Below are positions 33,532 to 42,003 of a DNA stretch of 64,000 nucleotides, in pieces (position 1 is the first letter of the stretch; each line of letters starts with the position of its first letter). The DNA is from Halobacterium wangiae (GTDB lineage Archaea > Halobacteriota > Halobacteria > Halobacteriales > Halobacteriaceae). The translations under genes were made by a program, and so were the position numbers. The stretch covers positions 2,790,001 to 2,854,000 of the forward strand of contig NZ_CP089588.1 of NCBI RefSeq assembly GCF_021249345.1. The letters are read 5' to 3'. The notes below the pieces were generated by a model. That model was not told the origin of the DNA, ran no database searches, and was given only the letters and a program-made list of their open reading frames with translations.

Positions 33532-34284
33532 ATGGCGTTACTCGAAGGCGAGCACCTCACGAAGAAGTTCGGCGGCATCGTCGCCGTCGACGACGTCTCC
33601 TTCTCCATCGACAGCGGGGAGACCGTCGGCCTCATCGGACCGAACGGCGCGGGCAAGTCGACGCTGTTCCGCCTCATCTCCGGCGTCCAGCAGCCCAACG
33701 AGGGTCGCGTCGTCCTCGACGGCGAGGAGATAACGGGGCAGAGCCCGCACGAGATCTGCCAGCGCGGCCTCGTCCGCACCCACCAGATCGTCCACCCGTT
33801 CGAGAACCTCACGCTCCTGGAGAACGCCGCCGTCGGCGCCCAGTTCGGGAGCCGCGGCTCGAAGGCCAGCGAGGAGCGCGCCCACGAGGTCCTCGAGTTC
33901 GTGGGTCTCGAGGATATGGCCTACACGACGCCGGACGAACTCAGCGTCGGCGCACTGAAACGCCTCGAGATCGCTCGCGCGCTCGCGACCGACCCAGAGG
34001 TGCTGCTGTTCGACGAAGTCGCGGGTGGTCTCGACACCGACGAGACGGAGGCCATCGTCGACCTCATCGGCGACATCGCGGACCGCGGGAAGACCGTCTT
34101 CCTCATCGACCACGTGATGCGCGCGCTGATGTCCGTCAGCGACCGCGTGCTCGTCCTCGACAACGCCAGCCTCATCGCCACCGGGACGCCCGAGGAGATC
34201 CAGAACAACCAGCGCGTCATCGAGGCGTACCTCGGCGAGAACGCCGGGGACGCCGCGGGGGCCGCGGGCGCCGCCGGCGACTGA
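33532..34284 (+). CDS. livG: Branched-chain/aromatic acid ABC transporter ATP-binding protein LivG
   Basis: 250 residues. Walker A is G-P-N-G-A-G-K-S-T (about residue 37), the signature L-S-V-G-A-L-K-R lacks the usual L-S-G-G, and Walker B is L-L-F-D-E-V-A-G-G-L. The E-V-A-G-G-L form and the H-Q-I-V-H-P-F-E-N-L-T segment are LivG-like. The tail is an Ala/Gly-rich run. It is the only liv gene here on this side, split from livKHM and livF by over 4 kb. Confidence 0.9.
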   Translation: MALLEGEHLTKKFGGIVAVDDVSFSIDSGETVGLIGPNGAGKSTLFRLISGVQQPNEGRVVLDGEEITGQSPHEICQRGLVRTHQIVHPFENLTLLENAAVGAQFGSRGSKASEERAHEVLEFVGLEDMAYTTPDELSVGALKRLEIARALATDPEVLLFDEVAGGLDTDETEAIVDLIGDIADRGKTVFLIDHVMRALMSVSDRVLVLDNASLIATGTPEEIQNNQRVIEAYLGENAGDAAGAAGAAGD

Positions 34285-34292
34285 GTTCCGCT

Positions 34293-34919
34293 CTACGCCG
34301 GCTTCCCGCTGAAGTTCACGAAGCGGTCGAGTTTCTCGCTGGCGTCGCTGGTGACGCTCTCGCCGTGGAACACCAGGCCGACGTCGAAGTCGTACGCGAG
34401 CAGGTTGGCCAGCGACGCGTCCGCCTGCCCGAGGTCCTCCGAGAAGTACGCGGGCGGGAGCACGAAGTAGCCCTCCGGGAGCCCCCGCGCGTCGGCGCCG
34501 AAGACGGCGTCACCCATCACCGCGACGCCGCGGTTCCCGTCGACCAGCGAGTGGTGGTGTGGCGTGTGTCCGGGCGTGTGGACGGCAGTGAACTGTCCCA
34601 CCGCGTCGCCGTCGCCGAACCGGTTGTCCGGGTCGTGGCCGTCGACCGGGACGCCGTCGGGGACCCACGTCTCAAGGTCGTAGTGGTCCGCGAGCGTGGC
34701 GACGCCGCCGGCGTGGTCGGGGTCGCCGTGGGTCACCACCAGCCGTTCGGGTTCGACGCCGAGTTCGTCTAGGTGTTCGACTACAGCGTCCGTCGTGTCT
34801 TCCAGGCCGGCGTCCACGAGCGTCGGCGTCTCGTCGTCGAAGAGGAATACCCGGTAGCGGCCACCGTTCACCTCCGCGAGCGTCAGGTCGTAGACGTCCG
34901 TCGTGATCTCTGTGCGCAT
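34293..34919 (-). CDS. MBL-fold metallo-hydrolase (glyoxalase-II-like)
   Basis: 208 residues from the ATG at 34919. The metal motif is T-H-G-D-P-D-H-A-G-G (H-x-D-x-D-H, as in some glyoxalase-II-like branches) with H-T-P-G-H-T-P-H-H-H and G-D-A-V-F downstream. It probably hydrolyses a thioester or similar bond, but the substrate is unknown. It is convergent with livG, with only an 8-nt gap, and divergent from the SLC13 gene. Confidence 0.85.
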   Translation of the reverse strand: MRTEITTDVYDLTLAEVNGGRYRVFLFDDETPTLVDAGLEDTTDAVVEHLDELGVEPERLVVTHGDPDHAGGVATLADHYDLETWVPDGVPVDGHDPDNRFGDGDAVGQFTAVHTPGHTPHHHSLVDGNRGVAVMGDAVFGADARGLPEGYFVLPPAYFSEDLGQADASLANLLAYDFDVGLVFHGESVTSDASEKLDRFVNFSGKPA

Positions 34920-35025
34920 CGTCCACACGTGGACACCGGAGCACCAAATTCGTTGCCGGGACTACCCGGGTTCCGGAAGACACATGTGAGCCGTTTGCGT
35001 GGAATCAGCCGAACGGTGACCACAC

Positions 35026-36438
35026 GTGTCGGCTGACTCGACGCTCTCTGGCGTGTTCGACGGGGACATCGACGCCGCGTGGCTCTCGGTACCGGTCGGC
35101 GTCGCCGCCGCTGGCGCCGTCCTCGTGTACGCCCCCGTCGCCGCAGAGATGGCGACCATGCTGGCCATCACCGTGTTCTGCATCAGCCTCTGGGTCGGGT
35201 CGCCGGTCGCGCCGTGGTTCACGGGCCTCCTGGGTGTCGGCCTCATCGGCGTCGCGTTCTCCTCGGACCTCGCGCTCACGGGGTTCCAGTCGGCCGCCAC
35301 GTGGCTGGTCGTGCTGGGCATCTTCCTCGGGGAGGCCACCCGCCAGAGCGGCCTGGCGGCGGCCGTCGAACGCGTCTCGCTGCGCGTCCTGCCCGAAGAC
35401 GCGACGGCGGACGCTGGCGTCGCGTACCGCCACCTCCTCGTCGTGCTGTCCGCGGCGGCGCTCGGGTTCGTCGTGCTGGTCCCCTCGTCGCTCGTGCGCG
35501 TGCTCATCCTCGGTCCCATCCTCGTCTCGGTCGGAGGGCTGTTCACCGACCGTCGACCCCGCGTCGGCCTGTTCCTCGGCCCGCTGTTCGTCACCTACTA
35601 CGCCGGGACGGGCATCCTCACGGGGTCGCTGGCGAACATCATCATCACCGGCCTCGTGGAGGCGAACTCCGGGCTCGCCATCGGCTGGGTGGAGTGGGCG
35701 GTGTGGCTCGGTCCCGTGATGTGGGTGGGGCGCGCGGCCGTCATCACCGCCATCGCCTACTACCTCTACCGGCCGCGAACGGCGGACGCCATCGACGCCG
35801 CCAGCGCCACCGACCTCGACGTGGCGTCCACGGCGGAGGCCCGGCGCATGATGGCGTTCCTGCTCGTCGGGGTCGCCATCTGGGCGACGGACACCCTCCA
35901 CGGCCTCCACCCGCTGTACGGCGCGCTGGTCGTCACGCTCCTGGCGTTCGCGCCACGCGTCGGCGTCGTTGGGGCCGACGCTATCGCGGAGACCGACGTC
36001 TCGATCGTGTTCTTCCTCGGCGCCATCTTCGCCATCGCCGCCGGACTCCAGCAGACCGGGTTCACGGACGTCGCCGCCGACGCCATCCTCTCTGGGTTCC
36101 CCGAGGGCGGGTCGCTGTCGGTCGCGCTCGCGTTCTCCGTCGTCGCGTCGATCGCGCTCACGTTCGTCATGGAGGGCCTCGCCGTCGCGAGCGTGCTGAC
36201 GCCCGTCCTCGTGGCGTTCAGCGAGAGCGCCGGCCTGCCGCTCGCGCCCGTGGCGATGATCGAGGCCGTCGCGCTCAACACGTACTTCTTCCCCTACCAG
36301 TCGGCCGTCCTCGTCGCCATCCTTGGCCTGGACGTCGTCGACTCCCGGGAACTGATCCGGATGGCCGCGCTCTGCTCGGTGGCGACGCTCGTGGTCCTGT
36401 TACCGATCCAGATCGCCATCTTCGCGCTCGCGTTCTGA
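35026..36438 (+). CDS. SLC13-family permease (dicarboxylate/anion transporter type)
   Basis: 470 residues from the GTG at 35026, with about eleven hydrophobic segments. SLC13/DASS-like features are G-F-Q-S-A-A-T-W-L-V-V-L-G (first half), the S-S-L-V-R-V-L-I-L-G-P-I-L loop, and a matching N-T-Y-F-F-P-Y-Q-S-A region late in the second half. This family moves citrate, succinate, sulfate or similar anions with sodium. It could take up an organic acid used by the neighbouring enzymes. Confidence 0.8.
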   Translation: MSADSTLSGVFDGDIDAAWLSVPVGVAAAGAVLVYAPVAAEMATMLAITVFCISLWVGSPVAPWFTGLLGVGLIGVAFSSDLALTGFQSAATWLVVLGIFLGEATRQSGLAAAVERVSLRVLPEDATADAGVAYRHLLVVLSAAALGFVVLVPSSLVRVLILGPILVSVGGLFTDRRPRVGLFLGPLFVTYYAGTGILTGSLANIIITGLVEANSGLAIGWVEWAVWLGPVMWVGRAAVITAIAYYLYRPRTADAIDAASATDLDVASTAEARRMMAFLLVGVAIWATDTLHGLHPLYGALVVTLLAFAPRVGVVGADAIAETDVSIVFFLGAIFAIAAGLQQTGFTDVAADAILSGFPEGGSLSVALAFSVVASIALTFVMEGLAVASVLTPVLVAFSESAGLPLAPVAMIEAVALNTYFFPYQSAVLVAILGLDVVDSRELIRMAALCSVATLVVLLPIQIAIFALAF

Positions 36439-36483
36439 GCGACCGACCTGAGAACCCGGACAGCCGGAGAATCGGACCGCGAG

Positions 36484-38031
36484 TCAGTCGAAGTGGCGGT
36501 CGACGACGTTCTCGCGCTCGACGGTGCCGGTGTCGGTGCGGGGGAGTGACTCCTCGCGGACGACGTACTCGCGGGGCCGCTTGTAGTTCGCCAGCGAGTC
36601 GTGTTCGCGACAGAACGCGTCGAGTTCCTCGGCGGTCACCTCGGCCTCCGCGACGACGACGGCGGTGACCTTGTTCCCCCACTCGGGGTCGTCCTGGCCG
36701 AACACCATCGTCTCCGCGACGTGGGGGTGGCCGTCGATGGCGCGCTCGACTTCCGCGGGGTAGATGTTCTCGCCGCCGCTGATGAACATGTTGTCGACGC
36801 GGTCGGTGACGTAGAGGAAGCCGTCCTCGTCGACCTCTGCGACGTCGCGGGTGCGGAGCCACTCGCCGAAGAAGGTCTTCTCCTCGGCGTCCGGGTTGTC
36901 GATGTAGCCGTCGGGGACGCCGGGCCCGCGGGCGATGATCTCGCCCTGGCCGCCCGGTTCGACGACGGCCTCGGGGTCCGGGTGTTCGTCGATAGGCACC
37001 GTCTCGACGACGCGGAGTTCCCACGAGAACGACTCCTTCCCGACGGTTCCCGGGTGTTCGTCCTGGACCGAGGGGTGGGCGAACGTCAGGTTCGGTCCGC
37101 CCTCCGTCATCCCGTACGTGTTGTAGAGGTGTTCGGAGAGGTACTCGCTCGTGCGCTCGACGAGTTCCTCGGTGACGACGGAGCCACCGGTCCGGATGTA
37201 CGACAGGGAGGACGTGTCGTAGCGCTCCGCGGCGTTCTCCTGGGTCTCGTTCAGGATGGACAGCTGCGTTGGGACGGCGAGCAGGCCGGTCGCCGCCTGC
37301 TCTTCGACGAACTCCAGCACCTCCACCGGGTCGAACTGGCTGTGCAGGAACGTCGTCGCGCCGGCGAGCCAGTGCGGGTAGAGCCAGGCGTCCGAGGTAA
37401 CCATGTGGTACCACGGCGACGTCACGATGGCGATGTCGGTCTGGTCGATACCGTGCTCCATGACGCCCTGGTAGGCGCCGATCCACATCTGCTCGCCGTC
37501 GAATGCGACGGCTTTCGGCACCGACGTGGTGCCGCTCGTGTAGAAGACGTGGGTCTTCCCGTCCGCCGGCAGGTGTTCGGGGAGCACCGAACCCGCGTCG
37601 TCGCGAGCGGCGTCGTAGGCGACGACGTCGGGGTGGTCGATCTCGCGGTCGCCCGCGTGGAACCCGACCGAGAGGTCACTGGCGTCGAGGAGTTCGAGGG
37701 CAGTGTCGGCGTTGGCGTCGTCGAACAGGAGTGCCCGTGCGCTCGCGGTCGACGCCATCTCCGAGAGCTCTCCCGGCTTCCCGCGGAACGGTAGCTGGAC
37801 GGTGGGCGTGCCTCGCTTGTGGCCGGCGATCATCGCCTCGGCGGCGGCGGGGCTGTTCAGCGCGAGGACGGCGAGCGGCGCGTCGCCGACGTGGTCGACG
37901 ACAGCGTTCGACAGTTCTGTGCTCCGACGGTCGAACTCGCGGTACGTGAACGACCTGCCGTCGTCGGTGACGATGGCCGTGTCGTCGCCGTGGACGCGGA
38001 CGGTCCGCTCGAAGGCTTCCAAGTAGTGCAT
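36484..38031 (-). CDS. AMP-forming acyl/aryl-CoA ligase
   Basis: 515 residues of the ANL superfamily. The P-loop is Y-T-S-G-T-T-S-V-P-K (about residue 166), followed by N-T-Y-G-M-T-E-G (A5), Y-V-T-D-R-V-D-N-M-F-I-S-G-G-E-N-I-Y-P (A8/hinge) and the catalytic lysine in L-A-N-Y-K-R-P-R. It activates an acid to acyl-AMP and then to the CoA ester. Candidates are hydroxybenzoate, benzoate or another aromatic acid given the gentisate enzymes, but specificity cannot be read. An inverted repeat sits between its TATA box and start. Confidence 0.88.
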   Translation of the reverse strand: MHYLEAFERTVRVHGDDTAIVTDDGRSFTYREFDRRSTELSNAVVDHVGDAPLAVLALNSPAAAEAMIAGHKRGTPTVQLPFRGKPGELSEMASTASARALLFDDANADTALELLDASDLSVGFHAGDREIDHPDVVAYDAARDDAGSVLPEHLPADGKTHVFYTSGTTSVPKAVAFDGEQMWIGAYQGVMEHGIDQTDIAIVTSPWYHMVTSDAWLYPHWLAGATTFLHSQFDPVEVLEFVEEQAATGLLAVPTQLSILNETQENAAERYDTSSLSYIRTGGSVVTEELVERTSEYLSEHLYNTYGMTEGGPNLTFAHPSVQDEHPGTVGKESFSWELRVVETVPIDEHPDPEAVVEPGGQGEIIARGPGVPDGYIDNPDAEEKTFFGEWLRTRDVAEVDEDGFLYVTDRVDNMFISGGENIYPAEVERAIDGHPHVAETMVFGQDDPEWGNKVTAVVVAEAEVTAEELDAFCREHDSLANYKRPREYVVREESLPRTDTGTVERENVVDRHFD

Positions 38032-38046
38032 GCGTTACTGTGCTGT

Positions 38047-38063
38047 GTGAGATACACTCTCAC
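38047..38063. promoter_or_regulatory. Inverted repeat ahead of the acyl-CoA ligase gene (candidate operator)
   Basis: GTGAGATACACTCTCAC has perfect 6-nt arms around TACAC. It lies 16 nt before the ligase ATG and just downstream of a minus-strand TATA-like CGTTAATAC (38067-38075). That is the place where a repressor, such as the IclR regulator nearby, would act. Confidence 0.5.
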
Positions 38064-38178
38064 CCAGTATTAACGATGTCGGTCAGCACTGACGAACTGC
38101 GCCGCCCGCCTCCGGTCGAGCGGTTCGCGAGCACCCGAGACTGGGTACCCTTTTGGGGGACGAGGCGAACTGGACCGC

Positions 38179-39054
38179 ATGCACACGGGCGTCGGTCGCC
38201 GGGAACTCGTCGGCCTCCTGTCGGCGGTGAAGCCCACGTTCATGCTGCCTGCAGTCGCCCTCGCAATGGCCGGGGGCGCGCTCGCGCCCGTGGTCGACCT
38301 CACAGTACTGTTCGTCCACGCGGGCGCCGTCGCCGCCGCGCTCTACACCGCGCACGTCGTCGACGAGTACGTCGACGCCCACGTTCGCGGGGAGGACGAC
38401 GCCGTCCTCTCGGCGAGTTACTGTGCTTACGCGGCGGCCGGGTCGTCGGTCGCGTTCTTCGCACTGCTCGCCGTTCTCTGGGTGGTCGGCGCTCGCGCCG
38501 CCGCCGTCGCCTCGCTCCCGCTGTGGTTGCTCGCCGTCCTCCACGCACCCGCACTCGACAGACACCCACTGACGGTCACCGTCGACTATCCGGTCGGTGT
38601 CGCGCTCGCGTTCGTGGCGGGTTCGCTGGCCCAGACCGGCGTCCTCACAACCGGCGTCCTCGCAGTCGCCGTCTCGCTCGTCGTCTCGCTGTCCGGGCTG
38701 AAGGTCGCCATCGACCGCCTCGACCGAACCTTCGACGCCACGATCGGGAAGCGGACGCTCCCGGTGTTGCTCGGCGACCGCCGTGGCGCTCGCGTCGCGG
38801 CGGCCGTCCACGTTCTGGCAGCCGTCCTCGTCGGTGGGCTGGTCGTGGCGTCGACGCTGGCCCCGGTCGCGCTGCTCGCCGCACTCGTCTCGCTCGTCGC
38901 CGCGGCGGTCGCCCGCAGTCTCCCCCCGCTGCGGTCGGTGCGCGTGCAGATGGCCCTCGCGTACCCCTTCACGGCGGCACTGCTCGCGGCGCAGTGTGTG
39001 GCGACCGACTGTGCCGCTCGGCAGCTGGTGACGGCGGCTAGTCTCGGCGTCTGA
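38179..39054 (+). CDS. UbiA-like prenyltransferase family membrane protein
   Basis: 291 residues with about seven hydrophobic segments. UbiA-like acidic motifs appear twice: D-E-Y-V-D-A-H-V-R-G-E-D-D (about residue 58) and D-R-L-D-R-T-F-D-A-T-I-G-K-R (about residue 182), which would bind the Mg-diphosphate of the prenyl donor. The acceptor is unknown. A TATA-like ACCCTTTTGG about 27 nt upstream suggests a leaderless transcript. It is divergent from the ligase gene. Confidence 0.75.
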   Translation: MHTGVGRRELVGLLSAVKPTFMLPAVALAMAGGALAPVVDLTVLFVHAGAVAAALYTAHVVDEYVDAHVRGEDDAVLSASYCAYAAAGSSVAFFALLAVLWVVGARAAAVASLPLWLLAVLHAPALDRHPLTVTVDYPVGVALAFVAGSLAQTGVLTTGVLAVAVSLVVSLSGLKVAIDRLDRTFDATIGKRTLPVLLGDRRGARVAAAVHVLAAVLVGGLVVASTLAPVALLAALVSLVAAAVARSLPPLRSVRVQMALAYPFTAALLAAQCVATDCAARQLVTAASLGV

Positions 39055-39102
39055 GGCCCGGAGGATTCGGAACGCAGCGGAGACCGCGGGAGCGGTACGC
39101 CC

Positions 39103-39870
39103 TCAGGCGTACGCGAGGTTCAGTTCCACGTCGTTCGTGGACGCGAACAGCTGGTCGATGATCTCGGTCTCGCAGCGCTCGCGGCTGACGCGGTGTGCCG
39201 GGCCGGCGACGGCGATCGACCCCCGGATCTCGTCCTCGTACAGCAGCGGCACCGAGATGGCGTGGATACCCTCGAGGTCCTCGCCGAGGTTCAGCGCGTA
39301 CCCCTGCTCGCGGACGGTCTCCAGTTCCGCGGCGAGGTCCGCGCGGTCCGTGATGGTGTTCGCGGTGCGAGCCGGCAGGCCGTGGCGTTCCACGACGGCG
39401 TCGACCTCGGCGTCGTCGTAGTACGCGAGGATCGCCTTCCCGCCGGACGTGCAGTGCATGTACTCCCAGGTGCCGAGCAGCGCGTCGACGTTCACGTCGG
39501 TGCGGCCCGCGTGCCCGTAGAGGTACATCACGCGACCCTGCTCGGGCGCCAGCAACCACACCATCTCGCCGGTGATCTCCACCAGGTCGTCGACGACGGG
39601 GCGGGCCGCGCGGTAGACGTCGGCGCCGTTGCGGACCTCCTGGCCGTAGCTGAAGAACTCTAGCCCGAGGTGGTAGGTCCCGTCTCGTTTCACGACGAAC
39701 CCGTGGTCGCGCATCGACGCGAGGTGGTTGTGGACGGTGCTCTTCGCCAGGTCGAGCTCCTCGGCGAGTTCCGTCACGCCCGCCCCGTCGGCGGCGCGCA
39801 CGGCTCCGAGCACCGCGAACAGCGTCTCGTCCGACTTCACCCCCGTTCGCTTCCCGGGTCCGTTCGGCAT
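39103..39870 (-). CDS. IclR family transcriptional regulator
   Basis: 255 residues. An N-terminal winged HTH (V-T-E-L-A-E-E-L-D-L-A-K-S-T-V-H-N-H-L-A) is followed by the IclR effector-binding domain, with C-T-S-G-G-K-A-I-L-A-Y (about residue 138) and G-S-I-A-V-A-G-P-A-H-R near the end. IclR proteins often control aromatic-acid catabolism and bind palindromes. It precedes the extradiol dioxygenase gene on the same strand by 70 nt, so it is a good candidate regulator of this region. Confidence 0.92.
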   Translation of the reverse strand: MPNGPGKRTGVKSDETLFAVLGAVRAADGAGVTELAEELDLAKSTVHNHLASMRDHGFVVKRDGTYHLGLEFFSYGQEVRNGADVYRAARPVVDDLVEITGEMVWLLAPEQGRVMYLYGHAGRTDVNVDALLGTWEYMHCTSGGKAILAYYDDAEVDAVVERHGLPARTANTITDRADLAAELETVREQGYALNLGEDLEGIHAISVPLLYEDEIRGSIAVAGPAHRVSRERCETEIIDQLFASTNDVELNLAYA

Positions 39871-39940
39871 ACGTCGGTGTTCGGGCGGAACTACAAAACG
39901 TTTGACTACCGGAGCCGACAGCGGGGGTGCCCGTGGGTTC

Positions 39941-40900
39941 TCACTCCCAGCCAGTGTAAGGGGTGCCGGTCCACTCCGGCCCGCGACCGATCCACTGGTG
40001 GTCGGTCGCGCCGCCGATCTCGTCGGCGGTCCACTCGATGGTCTCCCAGTCCGGTTCGAAGTTGAGGTAGCCGGGACCGGCGAAGAACTCCACGCGGACG
40101 CCGCTGGCCGGGTCGGAGACGTAGAGGAAGTCGGCCTGCGTGATGGCGTGTCGGCCCGGACCGCCGTCGGGTGCGATGCCGTGTTCGGCGAGGATGTCGG
40201 CGGCCACCCAGAGATCCTGGAAGCTGTCGAGGTGGTAGGAGACGTGGTGGAACTCGGGGTCCGAGCCCGCCGGCTCCCGGTGGATGGCGATGTCGTGGGG
40301 GAGCGCGGTGACCGACAGCCACCACCCCCAGAGTTCGTCGTCCTCGCCGCGGAACTGCTCGTTCACCTGGAAGCCGAGGACGTCTCCGAGCCACGCGGCG
40401 TGCTCGGGCGAGACGTCGTCCTGGACGTGGCAGTGGTCGATGCGCCGGGGCGCGATGCGGTTGCACTCCCCCTCGCTATAGTTCCGGTTGTGGAGCTTCG
40501 AACGCTTCTCTGGCGGTGCCTGGGGTTTCTCGACGTCGTAGTAGAACTCGTACTGGTGGCCGAACTGTTCGACCCGGACAGCCTCGCCCTGACCGCGTTC
40601 CTCCCCGGCCGCGACCCTCGTGACGTCCAGGCCGTCGGCCTCGAAGCGCTCGCCGAGTTCGTCTACTGCCTCGGGACTCCTGGTGCGGAACGCGACGTGG
40701 TCGATGCCGGTTTCGCCCTCGGTCAGACTGAGGGTGTGGTGCTCCCAGTCCTGTGACCCCCGGAGGTAGGCGGTGTCGCCGACGCGCTCGGTCAGCTTGA
40801 AGCCCAGCACCTCCTCGAAGAACCACCGCGACTCGGCCAGGTCGGGCGTGTAGGCGGCGACGTGACCGAGTTTCGCGATCGGCGACTCCGGGGCGGTCAT
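39941..40900 (-). CDS. Extradiol ring-cleavage dioxygenase (VOC, catechol 2,3-dioxygenase type)
   Basis: 319 residues from the ATG at 40900; the frame stays open upstream but overlaps the amidohydrolase gene antisense. Two VOC halves are seen: L-G-H-V-A-A-Y-T-P-D (about residue 11) and R-R-I-D-H-C-H-V. The Fe(II) triad of type-I extradiol enzymes is met by the His of D-H-C-H, H-H-V-S-Y-H and the Glu of V-E-F-F-A-G. It would cleave a catechol next to its hydroxyls. A 25-codon upstream ORF overlaps its start as ATGA, and GGGAG lies a few nt before it. Confidence 0.87.
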   Translation of the reverse strand: MTAPESPIAKLGHVAAYTPDLAESRWFFEEVLGFKLTERVGDTAYLRGSQDWEHHTLSLTEGETGIDHVAFRTRSPEAVDELGERFEADGLDVTRVAAGEERGQGEAVRVEQFGHQYEFYYDVEKPQAPPEKRSKLHNRNYSEGECNRIAPRRIDHCHVQDDVSPEHAAWLGDVLGFQVNEQFRGEDDELWGWWLSVTALPHDIAIHREPAGSDPEFHHVSYHLDSFQDLWVAADILAEHGIAPDGGPGRHAITQADFLYVSDPASGVRVEFFAGPGYLNFEPDWETIEWTADEIGGATDHQWIGRGPEWTGTPYTGWE

Positions 40901-40974
40901 CGTCTCCCGCCCGCCGATACCGGTGGTGGCGTGCTCGCGATTCGCCCGCTCGTGGCGTGGACAGTGACGACCAT
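40897..40974 (-). CDS. Putative 25-codon upstream ORF overlapping the dioxygenase start
   Basis: An ATG at 40974 opens 25 codons (starting MVVTVHATSG) that end in TGA at 40897-40899. The TGA overlaps the dioxygenase ATG as ATGA, the classic coupling arrangement. A minus-strand TATA-like CAGTTTAAG lies about 38 nt before it. The peptide has no recognisable domain. It may be a leader peptide or a chance ORF. Confidence 0.35.
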   Translation of the reverse strand: MVVTVHATSGRIASTPPPVSAGGRR

Positions 40975-40979
40975 GAGTA

Positions 40980-40996
40980 CTGTGTACACCCCACAG
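40980..40996. promoter_or_regulatory. Inverted repeat with GTGTACAC core upstream of the dioxygenase
   Basis: CTGTG and CACAG (40980-40984, 40992-40996) flank a 7-nt spacer, and an 8-nt perfect palindrome GTGTACAC lies at 40982-40989. It falls between a minus-strand TATA-like box and the upstream ORF, so it could be an operator. Confidence 0.45.
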
Positions 40997-41037
40997 AGTG
41001 TCCTGTCGGAACTTAAACTGTACCCCGAACCTGCGGC

Positions 41038-42003
41038 TTAGTCGAGGAGCCGCTGGAGGTTCCCGCCGAGGATGTCCTCGCGAGTAGCGTCGTCGACGCG
41101 CATCTCGTCGACGGCGTCGAGGCCAGACTCGATCCAGGCCTTCCCGCGGCCTGGACCGAACGGGTAGTCCGTCCCGAACACGACGTGGTCGCCGCCGAAG
41201 AAACTGTGCGCGCACTCGTGTGCGGGGACCGACCCGCTCACCGCGGTGTCGACGTGGAACTGACGGAAGTAGTCGCTCACCGGCTGGTCGAGCTCGGGCA
41301 GGTCGGTGTCCGCGTAGTTCTCCGGGTAGTCGAGTCGCGTCTGGTAGAACGAGTCGATGCGTCCGCCGTAGAACGGCACCATACCGCCGCCGTGGTGGGC
41401 GAGCAACTCGAAGTCGTACTCCGCGACGACGCCGCCGAACACCAGCCGCGAGAGCGCGAGCGTGGTGTCGAACGGCCACCCGAACAGACGGTGTTCCATG
41501 TACTCGCTCGCCCAATCGTACCACTCGAACAGCTGGGGGTGCATCCACAGCGGGACGTCGTGGGACTCCGCGCGCTCGAACAGCCCGTGGAACTGCGGCC
41601 GGTCGAGTGGCTCGCCCTCGACGTTCGAGAATATCTGGACGCCGGCCATGTCGAGGTCCTCGACACAGCGGTCGAACTCTTCGAGGAACGACTCGGAGGC
41701 CTTCGGGACTGTCCCGACGGGGACGAACCGGTCGGGGTGTCGGTCGGCCACGCGCCGGAGTTCGTCGTTTGCCAGCCGCGTCAACTCGAGGGCGGTGTCG
41801 TCGTCCATGCCGCGCCACAGCGGCGGGAGCGCGAGCGTCAACACCTGCTTGTCGACGCCGAACTCGTCCATGTGGTCGAGGCGGCGCTCGACGTTCCAGA
41901 GGAACGACGGGTCGCCGCTCAGCCCCTGGAAGTCGTACTCCGCGAGCAGCGTCTCGTAGAAGTCCTCCGTGAGGACGTGGGTGTACGCGTCGACGACGGT
42001 CAT
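41038..42003 (-). CDS. Amidohydrolase-2 family protein (ACMSD-like decarboxylase)
   Basis: 321 residues from the ATG at 42003; the longer frame upstream is antisense to nothing useful and starts in a T-rich promoter. TIM-barrel amidohydrolase traits are seen: D-A-Y-T-H-V at the N-terminus, W-M-H-P-Q, A-H-H-G-G-G and F-G-T-D-Y-P-F-G. The group includes 2-amino-3-carboxymuconate semialdehyde decarboxylase and hydroxybenzoate decarboxylases. The first metal His of the H-x-H motif is Tyr here. It lies 137 nt upstream of the extradiol dioxygenase gene on the same strand. Confidence 0.82.
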   Translation of the reverse strand: MTVVDAYTHVLTEDFYETLLAEYDFQGLSGDPSFLWNVERRLDHMDEFGVDKQVLTLALPPLWRGMDDDTALELTRLANDELRRVADRHPDRFVPVGTVPKASESFLEEFDRCVEDLDMAGVQIFSNVEGEPLDRPQFHGLFERAESHDVPLWMHPQLFEWYDWASEYMEHRLFGWPFDTTLALSRLVFGGVVAEYDFELLAHHGGGMVPFYGGRIDSFYQTRLDYPENYADTDLPELDQPVSDYFRQFHVDTAVSGSVPAHECAHSFFGGDHVVFGTDYPFGPGRGKAWIESGLDAVDEMRVDDATREDILGGNLQRLLD

